Assembly: GCA_037039685.1 (NCBI GenBank)
Contig: JAWNGF010000002.1
Location: 2,976,001-3,040,000 of the forward strand
Source of the DNA: Ceratobasidium sp. AG-K
Lineage: Eukaryota > Basidiomycota > Agaricomycetes > Cantharellales > Ceratobasidiaceae
Direction: 5' to 3'
DNA: 64,000 nt
Within the stretch, counting starts at the first letter, position 1. Each line of letters begins with the position of its first letter. Shown here piece by piece: positions 9,694-19,344 of this stretch. Position numbers and translations under genes: made by a program. The notes below the pieces were generated by a model, which worked only from the letters and a program-made list of their open reading frames with translations, ran no database searches and was not told the DNA's origin.

Positions 9694-9694
9694 T

Positions 9695-9994
9695 TGTTGC
9701 AACCCAACACTATGATGATTGCCAACTGTAACTGTATGTGCTCAAGTCAAGACTTAGAGAGACTTGGCACACAAAGAACTGTGAACTGTAGACTGTGAAT
9801 GGCACTAAGACCTGAGGATCCAAGGTAACCCTGAGGGAAACCCAGTGAAGGGCTGTTTGTTGGGGAAATGACAAGGCAAAACAAGATGGGGATACCATGC
9901 TTGTTTGTTGCCTCATTATATATTCAGAAAAAGGCATGAGTCATACTCATGCCAAGAAACAAGTCATACAAACTATCCAATCAGAAAGCTCTAT
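9695..9994 (-). repeat. 5'-truncated LTR fragment, minus orientation
   Basis: Reading on the minus strand, this piece has a TATATAAT box, then CCCCATCTTGTTTTGCC, and ends GGTTGCAACA at 9695. This matches the downstream half of the Tf1-like LTRs in the window. Its upstream end is cut at 9994 by the adjoining plus-strand LTR. The sequence is CpG-poor and decayed. Confidence 0.65.
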
Positions 9995-10481
9995 TGTTGT
10001 GACCCATCCCTCCCTCTGTTTCTGTTTGCAGACTCGTGGCTTGTACTGGTGCCTTGGGCACCCTTTCTCTTTGTTGAGCCCTCTCCCTTGTTTTGTAAGG
10101 TGTATGGATGATGTGTCACCATGAGTCATATGACTCATGCTGTTTTCTTTTGGCTGGCCTGCGCAGCCCCCTTTATGACTTGGACTTTGACTCTGATGTG
10201 TGACTCATGTATCTACTATGACTCACCTGTTTGCTGAGTATATATACTGGCTTGCAAGCATGGTCATCCCCAGCTTGCTTCGCCTTGTCAACTCTCCCTG
10301 CAGTGTGATCAGAGGCACTTGGCTACTTAGCCCTTAGTGCAGCCACTTGGACTTAGAAGCTAGTGACTTGTACTGACAAGACTAGCGTTCGTCCACCTTA
10401 GTGATAGAGTCTTAGGAGACTTATCACACATCTCAAAGGCCATTAGTGGTCATCAACCATAGGCATTAGCAGGTTGCAACA
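9995..10481 (+). repeat. GypC 5' LTR
   Basis: 487 bp, TGTTGTGACC to GGTTGCAACA. A TATATATA box lies at 10239-10246 and the predicted RNA start at 10272 (AGCTTGCTTCGC), 33 nt downstream of the first T. The U3 part contains four TGACTCA/TGAGTCA motifs, a Gcn4/AP-1-type site. Confidence 0.8.
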
Positions 10482-10483
10482 TT

Positions 10484-10495
10484 GCGAAGCAAGCT
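10484..10495 (+). promoter_or_regulatory. Self-priming primer-binding site of GypC
   Basis: GCGAAGCAAGCT, 2 nt after the LTR, is the exact reverse complement of AGCTTGCTTCGC at 10272-10283. It differs from the GypB site at three positions, and the LTR partner carries the matching changes. This is independent support for the pairing. Confidence 0.8.
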
Positions 10496-10595
10496 ACTTA
10501 GTACGCTGAGCCACAAGAAAGCAAGGTCACGTGACAATATGGACAATTGACCCTCAAGTACAGCATCCCGAAGGAGCGAGGCTCCGACCGGCACA

Positions 10596-11415
10596 ATGGT
10601 TGAAATCCAATCAAACCCCTTGAGAGGAGTGAGAGAATGGGCAGGCGACTGGACGGCACCACTTAGGAGCGCTAGTCGCACATCAAGACCCCCTTCCACC
10701 AGCGTCCCAGGAGGAATCAGCAACATTATCAAAACATCACTAACTCAGGAAGAAAGGTCCACTTCACCAACTATTTGAGTAGTTGAAAATCCAATCAACA
10801 CACCACCACCAGCAGCACCAATCATCACCTTCCATGGGGAAAGCATGATTAGCCCAAGGGCTGTGCATGTGATTAGGATACCAGCACCACATAGAAATGC
10901 AACTCCAGGGCCATCAGATGCAGGACAAATACCACCACCAGAACAAGGAAACACTGGAAGAATAGGGACTAGACGCCCTTTAGCATTCCCTGATTTCAGA
11001 GCACAATTTCCACCAGCTATGGCTACCCCAAGTTTCACTCCTGCTTCCATGCCACCACTAGTAGAAGTTCCTAGAACTCACAGTGCCCTGAGCATACCAT
11101 CTACCTTCCAATCACAAAGAAGCATTGAGACAATTCCACAGGATGAAGAACTGAGGCAAGAACGACTGTTAGAGGGCATGGAGGGAAACCCAATTCAAAC
11201 CCTGGAAAGAATTTTCAATACCCTCCAGGTCCAATATCAACAGGAAAATGCGGTCCAAGCCCTTAGAATTGAAGGGTTGGAAAGGCGATGGGATCTACAA
11301 ACCCAAAATACAACAAACATGATGCAGCAAATTGAGCACATTGCTTCAAGAACAGAGGATGGAGTCAACACTTTCTATGAAAGACTTAGGAATGTAGATC
11401 ACGTCGCTGCTAGTT
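10596..11415 (+). pseudogene. gag: GypC gag, N-terminal fragment
   Basis: A frame from the ATG at 10596 runs to a TGA at 10776-10778 and then continues in the same frame through 10845 to about 11415. The product is Pro/Ser/Thr-rich, then predicted to be coiled-coil (a Gln- and Glu-rich stretch near 11150-11350), like the N-terminal halves of the GypB Gags. The stop could come from CGA to TGA. The capsid and zinc-knuckle parts are missing because of the truncation. Assignment as gag rests on position after the LTR and composition, not on a conserved motif. Confidence 0.55.
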
Positions 11416-12275
11416 TTAACACTCACATCTCCACCCAGTGTCACTGGACCCCACTGCCTGCTCTGGTATGACAAACCAGCCACTGTTGGACTTTCAGGCC
11501 AAGATTTGGTGCTGTTGTGCTTTGTGTTGGCCTCAGTACCAAACACCCCAGGATTGCCTTTGACCAGTGCCTTCCAATGCCAGTATAGTCAAAATGTGAT
11601 GGTAAAAATAAGGATAATCCCCACTCCATCACCAACCTCACCACCCACAATTGCACCCTGTGGTATCTTGGACCTATGAGAATCACTTAGTCTATTGCAA
11701 CTCTAAGCTTGAATTATCTACACAGTTGGGTGTATGCTACTTACATAGATGCACAGGCTAAAAAAAATACATTCAAAAACTACTTGCCAGCATTGCCCAG
11801 GTGCGCAATGGTTGTTGTATGGGGCCTGTCCAGTAGGTTGGTTTTGCTCCAACACACTGCCTGGGAGAACTAAGCAAAGCAAGAATTGAACTCAATCAAT
11901 GTACATATTGATGATAGAATTATTAATGACTCACTCATTTATCCTTTTCTGAGTAAGGGAGAGCTGTGTTTACAACTTCCCCCTTGCCACCATCAATCCT
12001 TATAAGGACTCTCACATTTGTGTAATAGTCTTTGTTGCAAAAATACCAAATTGAGGTTCCATTGAATGAACATGACAAACTACTTTCAGCATGATTGGTA
12101 TTTGTTGTGGTCCTCCCAGAATAAAAAAAGCCCTTGGACTACTAAGCTTGTATGCATGTGAGGATAAATAAGCTATAGCTAGTGACATACCCTAGAAGAA
12201 CTTACATAGGTGTCCCATGGGCCACTGTAGATAATTTGCTCATCCATATCATCCACCATATGAACAAGTCTCAGT
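11416..12275 (-). pseudogene. Decayed fragment of the 42.9-44.5 kb membrane-protein gene
   Basis: This stretch aligns with 42925-43785 in the same orientation, covering the C-terminal transmembrane segment, cytoplasmic tail and part of the ectodomain. It lacks the signal-peptide exon. Nearly every CpG in the intact copy is TpG or CpA here, for example GGTACGACAAACCCGCC against GGTATGACAAACCAGCC. The stop codon is lost at the junction with GypC at about 11415. It is a truncated, mutated paralogue. Confidence 0.8.
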
Positions 12276-12539
12276 GATACAGAGTGCATCACAGCCAGAG
12301 TCAATAGCAAGCACAAAATACACCTGGAATCTACATGGCATGATATCAGTTGCTGCACAGAATTTGAGAACAGTGGCATTTGCACAAGTAAGAAGGCAAG
12401 GGAGCATTGGGGTCATCACGATGGCAATTGACGGCTCTATAGTTGGCCACAACAGCTAATAATGTAACTGGGACCAGCCCAAGGCATCAGGATACCCAGT
12501 ACTGAGTCTTGGACTCATAGCACATCTAGCAAGCAAATG
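12276..12539. other. Unassigned DNA between pseudogene and inverted arm
   Basis: No coding sequence or repeat that I can support. Confidence 0.4.
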
Positions 12540-13345
12540 CAGTGGGTGACCATCAGTGTCATCAATTGTGGGTCAGTGAGCCCAGCTTGACCCTGTTTCC
12601 AGGGTCCAACTGCTACCTGTATCTTGTCCATAGCTGGGTTTTCAGCACCAAAACTTCTTATACAGTTGGCCACAAATGCAGTCAAATAAACCATGATGCC
12701 AGAGTGATTGGGTTGTATAGGCTCAACCGAGAGTGCTAAAAATTGAAATAATTAATGGAAAGATAGCGTGTCATACGGACTATCAAACGAATGTATAAGC
12801 AAACGATACGGTTCGAAGTTGAGTGAGGTACAGCACAACTAAAACAGTCGCTGATTTGATCAGTAATGTGGCAGGAAACCACAACACAATTGTATGCACT
12901 AGTGCTTGGTCAGTTGATTGATTCAGCTCTAGCTGTTTTCTGAGATATGATAGCCTATTGAGGAACTACAACCTGGCAGAAAATAAATGGGTGTAGTGCT
13001 GTAGATGAGAAACTGTGGGAGTTACTTAAGGTCAAAGAGCACATGATACCTGTAAGCTCAAAGAGAGTGACTGCCTGTGTTTGTGGGATCCCTGAATGCA
13101 TGTGTTGCATAAAGGTGATATAGTTGTAATTAATAAATGTAACCAGCATACAAAAGCTTCCTTGTTCATTTTGTGATTGTCAAAATGATCAGATGCTGGG
13201 GTGGGTCAAAACATGGATTTTGGCTGTCAGAAATTCCTGGACAAGCTTAGTTGCCTGATATTTTCAAGGTGGGAGCCTCTCAAATAGTGTGACCTTATGA
13301 TATAACAGAGCCTAGAAACATTGCTTTGGTTGAAACTGTGAACAG
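12540..13345. repeat. Left arm of the large inverted repeat
   Basis: The reverse complement of this segment is found in three pieces at 26925-27190, 34436-34701 and 41925-42215. The pieces are separated by GypB2 and GypB3, which inserted into the right arm. Over 12,660-13,315 the two arms read almost identically. The differences I found are CpG transitions (for example CAGTCGCTG against CAGCTACTG read inverted). The outer part (12540-12660) is more diverged. It contains no gene I recognise. It also preserves the empty insertion sites of GypB2 and GypB3. Confidence 0.85.
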
Positions 13346-13397
13346 GTTGAATGTATGCATCCTTGTGAGCTCATATCAACCTAACATTGAACTCATT

Positions 13398-13567
13398 ACT
13401 TAGGCTCTAGTAGCTTTGTTGTGATACATGTGAGATCAGAGGAACATATATACATCATAAAGAGAGTAATCAATCATACAGTCGCCAAGAACCAGGGGGC
13501 TTGGGGGATCTTGTGGATAGCACACAGATGGGGGTCTGGGGCACTGAGATGCAGTTGGAACTTGCAG
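13398..13567 (-). repeat. Split direct repeat B2
   Basis: About 170 bp beginning ACTTAGGCTC, directly repeated at 13813-13977 (B1) with shared blocks such as the AGAGAGTAATCAATCATACA segment and GGGGGTCTGGGGCACTGAGA. It is the outermost 3' unit of the DIRS-like element. Confidence 0.8.
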
Positions 13568-13642
13568 GTTGGGTGGCCATCTTGATGACTGTCATCTAGT
13601 GTGTTGGGTTGGGAGTAGGGTTATATATGGAACAAAGGGAAG

Positions 13643-13812
13643 GCGGGTGGGATACAATAAAATAAAGACGCAATGCTGAGGCAGATGAGTAGACTAACAT
13701 GGTTGATTGCAGAGCAGTCAAGCCATGTGATTTGTGAGTGTACCAACTCCTGCACAACCTGGCACCTAAGTCCTGGTTGTATTACTCTGCAAGCTCCAGC
13801 ATACAGCCACAC
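13643..13812 (-). repeat. Split direct repeat A2
   Basis: 170 bp between B2 and B1, matching A1 at 26745-26914 in the same orientation. Shared segments include GCGGGTGGGA, AATAAAATAAAGACGCAA and TCAAGCCATGTGAT. Differences are mostly transitions. Confidence 0.8.
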
Positions 13813-13977
13813 ACTTAGGCTCTCGTAGCTTCATCATGATACTTGTGAGATCACAGGGACATATATACCATAAAGAGAGTAATCAATCATACAGTCACCA
13901 AGAACCAGAGGGCTCGGTGGCTCCCGTGCATAGCACACAGATGGGGGTCTGGGGCACTGAGATGTGGTTGGAACTTG
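13813..13977 (-). repeat. Split direct repeat B1
   Basis: Direct repeat of 13398-13567, directly abutting A2, on the side of the recombinase gene. Its position between the ORFs and A2 fits the B1 unit. Confidence 0.8.
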
Positions 13978-14066
13978 CCCTCCAAAGGACGAGGGAACGA
14001 GTTGACTGCCAGCCAGGAAGTGGCTAGGGAAGGACACGCTTGGTGCCAGGCACAAGCCTGAGCAGC

Positions 14067-15136
14067 CTAGTATTGCTGGAAGGCGTGTCGCCCCTGTCGG
14101 CGATCCTGAAAGTTGTGGTTATTGACACACAACATGGATCCCTGTGCCTGGCTTGAGCCGGACAATGGGTGTGTGGTAGTGTTATTCAGCATGAGGTCCC
14201 AGAATTTGGTGTGTCTAGCAGTGATTGCTGGCAAGTCTTGCCAATACTCAAAGAAAGCATCAGAAGACCATCTCCCAAGCTCTTTCACCACTTTGGGAGG
14301 AACTCCATTTTGGAGGAGAGTGGCTGTTCCCCCAATCCTGAAGTCATGGCAATAATGCCTTGTTAATCCTTTTGATGAAGTGTTTGTGTGTTAAGGAATG
14401 CCAACCAGATTTGGAGTTGGGAGTGATGAAGGCAAAAAGGTGATCACTTGGGTTGATGTTGCTGTTGATATGCAAGTGATCTTCAATTGCTTTAACAGGA
14501 TCAAAAGGATCGGATTGGTGCACCAAGAAAATCGACTTGCCATCCACTTGATGCGTCTTTGTCTTTAAAAGGCAAATTTCCCATGTGTTGATGTTGAGAA
14601 GGATGACCACTGAATTGCATGAAGGTTGGGATGAAGGATTGTGTTTGAGTCTGGAAGATGCAAGAAACTCTCCTAGTCTGGCCTGTCCCCAAAATGCTGA
14701 TTTTCATGCAAGCTAATACTGCAATATCCTTCAGGTCATTATGGTCAAGAGTGTTGTGCAAGTCCTCCAACATTTTGGGGGAGACTGGATGGCATTTGGG
14801 GCATTTTGATTCTGCCAGGGTATTGTTTTTGATGCCTCGGACTGCTAAAAGCAGCCACTTGCTCCCATTCCATTTGACGTTGTGTAGTTTGTGCCAACAT
14901 TTAAGAGCAGTCAACATCATGCTTGCAGTTGTGCTGGCAACCTTCTTGTCCATGGAGGAAATGAATGCACATAAGATGTGCTTGTCTGCAGGGAAATGCA
15001 AAGAGTCATCCACACTGTGTGTAGAACAATAGTCAAGATAGGCCAAAACTGCTGATGAGTAGTTATTCCTTGTGCTTCTTGCTAGGCCTTGCATCATGAC
15101 TTTGACCACCTTCTTATTGCTGATGTCTGGTAGCAC
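14067..15136 (-). pseudogene. DIRS-like tyrosine recombinase, two frameshifts
   Basis: Part 1 (15136 to about 14695) has the core-binding region: a TRNNYSSAVLAYLDYC start, then a helical SAM-like domain. A one-base shift follows. Part 2 (frame to 14344) opens with FWGQARLGE, the box-A region with the first catalytic Arg. A second shift follows near 14350. Part 3 (to 14067) carries HDFRIGGTATLL, the box-B H-x-x-R, followed by GRWSSDAFFEYWQ with the likely nucleophilic Tyr. The enzyme would integrate a circular DNA copy without target duplication. The shifts inactivate it. Confidence 0.85.
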
Positions 15137-15508
15137 AGCATCCAGGCCAATATTACCAGGGAAGAGTGAGTTGGGGGCATGTGGAGGAGTCTTGATTGGT
15201 GTGGGTGTTGACGGTATGGAACCTGTGGATCAGGCCAAATTAGGATGCCATCCAGTGGACTGTGATGGGGCTGGGAGATCTGTCTTCTTAGCACAAAGAC
15301 TGCTGATGAGGGATTTAATCGGCAAAGCTACAGGCATAGTTGTTGTAGGTGCCAACCATGGTAGCAAGTCACGTGTTTCCAGGAAACAAAATGGTGCAAT
15401 GTGACAGCACATGGGAGTGGCAATACATGTAACAATCTATTCTTGAACAGGTGAATATACATGAAGGTGTAGTAGCATAAATAAAAATGTTGGTTGTGGA
15501 ATGAGAGG
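15137..15508. other. Spacer between DIRS-like RT/RNase H and recombinase
   Basis: No separate gene is visible. The region is probably the degraded junction of the two reading frames. Confidence 0.4.
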
Positions 15509-16900
15509 TCACAGCATTGCGGGGGTTAAATACAGCAGGTATGTATAAGGAATTGCAAGGGGCAATGAAGTGTGCAATAATGTGGGTGGAATGACACCTC
15601 TCAACAGGTCATCTGCTGGGTTGTCTGCTGATTTGATGTAGACAACTGTGATGTGCAGGTTAGCACAAGCAGCCTGTTCCATGATGCTGATGAAAACTGT
15701 GTTCTGGTGTGGGTTCCTTGATCTACCCACAGACCACGCATTGACCACCCCCTCGTTATTGCAAGCACACATGATAGATGCATTGCAAATCCCAAGGGTG
15801 ATGGCACCAATTATCAACATCTCGAGGGCAATGGCTTTGGCCCAGCCAATGTCGCAGCCACTTGTCTTCCATCCCCCAATCAGTCTCCACAACCACCAAG
15901 TGTTGTCAATGACAACACCAATACCAAAGGAAGTCAATGCATCAGAGGTGATCAGACTGTTGTGTAGTGGTGGGGGTTTAGAGATGGAGGATCTGCAATG
16001 ATTGGTGAGTAATTTGTCTTGCCACCAAACAGCATTTGCACAAGCATTGGTCTGGATGGGTTTACAAGTAAATCGTTTATTGTAGGCACAGGGAAATGAT
16101 GCCTCAAAAGCGATGAGGCTGGAAACGAATGGGTGCCCAGTGGGCAAAGCAAGTGAGCAATGGACTAAAGCACCAACAATTTTCCGCATGTTGTTAAGTG
16201 AGACTGAGTCCATATCTAGCCAGCTCTCAATATGGCGAATGTATTTTTCTCTTTTTGCAAGTGGGATCAAGACCCATTGATGTTCCATGTCAAACTGGAA
16301 GCCAAGGTACATGAAAATGTTGGCAAACAGGACCAACTTTGATAATTTCCAGGGCCAGCCAAGATGGTTGGCAACATTTTAGATGGCATCAAGGGAAAAG
16401 CATGGAGGAAACAATGAACTGTTGGGTGGGCATGGGCTTTGTATGAAGAGGAAGTCATTGACCCACTTCAAGATGGTACTGAAGCCAAGTAGTATGTAAA
16501 TACAAGCCATTGTGTTGCTGAGACATCCAAAGATGCCATTGGCATTGGCTGCACCAAACAGTAGGAAGGCATCAATGTAGTAACTGCTGTCCCACATGAC
16601 AACTCTGTGCGGGCAATTGGTCAGGGTGATAGGAACCTGTCTAAATCCTGAGTTTACATTGCAAGTGGCAGCCGGGGAGCCCAGAGGGAAGTTGTGGATT
16701 GCTTTGATGACCTGGTGAAAGAAACCCCATTCACATGGGAATAAGTTGGTGTCAATCTGGGAGTTGAGCAATGAGGATGGTGAGGACCAAGGGAAGGAGA
16801 AGTCTTGTATGATTCGAAATTTGCCTGGGGCTGAGGGTTTGTTGACTGTGCCAAGGGGAGCCGTTGCAAAAGGGCCAATTAGATGTTCTAGCCGGGATCA
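15509..16900 (-). pseudogene. DIRS-like reverse transcriptase-RNase H, with stop codon
   Basis: One frame from about 16900 with APGKFRIIQDFSFP (RT fingers), FLLFGAANANGIFG and KWVNDFLFI, which stands where the catalytic VDDF box is expected (second catalytic Asp region changed to Asn-Asp). A TAA at 16379-16381 breaks the frame, which then continues in phase through IFMYLGFQFD and a RNase H-like part with ITSDALTSFGIGVV and the SADNPADDLLRG segment (to 15509). The order RT then RNase H then recombinase is typical of DIRS-like elements. Confidence 0.85.
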
Positions 16901-17147
16901 GGAAAAGGGACCAAAGTAGCAGCCTAGTGCTAACTCTTCTTGTATATGGTTTACACTAATGTCTGGACAGTTGCATGCTGACTTGTGATAAGGATGAATA
17001 ATAGTAACTTGTACTGGACCAGCCACACTGATTCTGAAGCCCTCCTGCAAGCCAGGTGGGATATCACTGAATGCCTCTAGTAACCCAAGCTCACACAGTA
17101 AGCTCTCTCACACATCCGCAATCAGATTGGGCTTGATGCTGTGCACC

Positions 17148-18264
17148 TCAGAGAGGGATGACAGTGCAGGTGTAGGCACCATGGCTGGATGATCGACATA
17201 GGGCGCATTTGTGGGGGCCATGAGAACAGGAGGGACTGGGGTTGTGTTTGGGGCCATTGAAATTATAACAGAACTTGCCACTGTTGAGCAACCAATACTT
17301 CTTGTCAGCAATTTTGGTGAGGATTGTGTCACCTCTGCCATTGAAGGAAGACAAATGGCATTTGGAGGCAACGTGGGAGTTACATCCACAGTTGAAACAG
17401 CAAATCTTCTTTGATTCACTGATATTGATGGCATTGGATCTGGATGTCAGGGTGGAGTTCCAAAAGGAATGCTGGCTGGCCCTAGACAGGCCAGCCAATG
17501 ATGATGACTTGTATGCTGGTGTGGGATTGGGTCTTGTACAGTGACCTGAGGATGGCATAACAGTGGGATGTTGGTTGATTTGTAGTTGTGCTGTGTTAAT
17601 GGTGGTGTTGAAACAATTGGTGCATTCCTCAAACAACTCTTGTTCCCATCTCTCTTTGATGCCAGTTTTCTGGTCTAAAGCTGGTGATCACTGCTAGCCG
17701 CCTGAGTTCCATGTTGTATGTGATCAAGAGGTGCCAGAATTTGGCTCTAAAGGAATAGGCCACAACATTATTAAAGTGCGACTGCCAGGCAGCTGCCAAG
17801 TCATCTGAGAAATGTTCCCAAATGAGTTCAATCAGTTGGGGCATAGCCTCCATGTATTCGTCAAATGTGCATGTGACTTCAGCCCCGCCTGTGACCAATG
17901 GAGGAGGCTTGTGTGACTGGGCCAAAAGTGTGCTCCCATGCCCCAGAACAAGTTTGTCAGTGGTGGATTTTTGTGCATCTGGGCTCAGAATGTAGTTATT
18001 GGTGCGGAGCAGGATGGAGAAGTGTGTGGTCCAACCACCCTTGAAGATTTTGGCAACCACTTTTGGTGTTAAGGCGTTATGCATTGGTAGTGTATGGTTT
18101 GCTTCAAACAAGTCTGGACAATGACGTGATAGGCTGGCCTTGCTTTGAGAGTTGCATGAATGGGTCTTGTCTGATTCTGAGTGGTGATAGTGTGGTGTGA
18201 GTCCAATGTTTAATAATAAAGGTGGCATGTGAATGAGAAAATACAAGCACATGGGCATGAGCAA
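17148..18264 (-). pseudogene. DIRS-like Gag, C-terminal part
   Basis: Two overlapping frames (18264-17629 and 17636-17148) are joined by a frameshift near 17640. The first has a helical region ending WHQREMGTR. The second has a CCHC knuckle CFNCGCNSHVASKC, then FCYNFNGPK and a Cys/His-rich tail HKCALCRSSSHGAYTC. This order of a knuckle and a second Cys/His cluster is what I know from basidiomycete DIRS-type Gags. The N-terminal part lies on the far side of GypB1. Confidence 0.7.
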
Positions 18265-18860
18265 TAGGAATTGGCAATAGCAAGTAACAGGAGAATAAGC
18301 AGCAACATGCTGTGAGAGCTACACAGACAAAGTGGGAGGAGGGCAAATTGTGGAAATTGCAGTAACACAACCATGGCATCAACCCAGTGTTTAATGTGAA
18401 GAAGGGTGAGGTTTGAAAAGGCCAGCAACTATGGAGTTGCTTGTGGAAGTCTTGGTTTGTGGGGACAACCTGTTGGTGACTGGGTCATGTGGGTGGTATT
18501 GCAAGATAAGTAAACATGTTGTAAGGTGAATATGAGAGTCATGGGAAATAAAAGGCCAATTGCATGTTGAGAGTGAGAAGAGGGAGAAGGAACAGCATGC
18601 AATATAGTGTGTTATGACAATATGTGTTATGAGCATAAGAACAACTGATTGTCAATGCTAGTAGTGAGGACAGGACACTAAGTCTCCATGTTGTCCATAT
18701 ATGGCAATAATTGACCCAATAGGTGGGCAACAAATGTACTCTTGTAGGAGCAAGAGTGGCAATAAATAACCATTATATAGTTGTTGAATGATAAAAGGGG
18801 TGATAATGAAACATGCAGCAGTGCGATAATTTTGGGTGGAAGAGAAACATATAAAAGGAA
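18265..18860. other. Degenerate DIRS-like sequence up to the GypB1 insertion
   Basis: No intact frame. It should be the middle of the DIRS-like Gag region, since the sequence continues at 26088 once GypB1 and one target copy are set aside. CpG is very scarce. Confidence 0.45.
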
Positions 18861-19315
18861 TGTTGTGAGCCAGCTCACTCCATCGGACTCGACTGTTGTC
18901 TCGCCCGCCTTTTCCTTTCTTTTGTGTTGTGTTCCGTTTCCGTTCCCCGCGTTGCCACCTTCTTGTGGTTGTCCTGTTACATTGGGTAACGCGGCTGTGC
19001 TTTGAACGAGTCATGTCTGTTCATACAGCATGACTCACATGGACACTCCTGACTGGTAGACTGTATGACTCATGTGGCTGCGCCTTGTATGACTCGGCCA
19101 CTTCTTGAATATATATAGAGGACCAACAAGCCTGGTAACCCCAGCTTGTTTTGTCTCGTCAAAACATCCCCTTTGAGTGACACTTAGAACCACCCCTACC
19201 CTCAAGAGCCTACAGACGCTTAAGTGTGTTGCGGTTCAAGAGGTCACTTAGGTCTTAGTGCCGTCCACTCTCCATCGCGGCTTGTCTCATAGCCACCAAG
19301 AAGAAGCTTACGACA
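18861..19315 (+). repeat. GypB1 5' LTR
   Basis: 455 bp, TGTTGTGAGC to GCTTACGACA. TATATATA at 19110-19117 and the predicted RNA 5' end AGCTTGTTTTGT at 19143-19154, 33 nt downstream. The U3 part holds two TGACTCA motifs and two one-base variants. Confidence 0.93.
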
Positions 19316-19317
19316 TT

Positions 19318-19329
19318 ACAAAACAAGCT
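19318..19329 (+). promoter_or_regulatory. Self-priming primer-binding site of GypB1
   Basis: ACAAAACAAGCT, 2 nt after the LTR, is the exact complement of the predicted 5' end of the RNA (19143-19154). The gag ATG follows only 15 nt later, so the leader between LTR and gag is 29 nt long. Confidence 0.82.
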
Positions 19330-19344
19330 TAACAACATATAAAT

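Larger units (their letters stand above)
9995..11415 (+). mobile_element. GypC: truncated Ty3/gypsy element (5' LTR and start of gag)
   Basis: A 5' LTR (9995-10481), a primer-binding site and the beginning of gag, ending abruptly at about 11415, where the sequence continues into a fragment of a host membrane-protein gene. Pol and the 3' LTR are absent. The element is CpG-poor and its gag has a stop codon, so it is older than the GypB copies. Confidence 0.75.
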
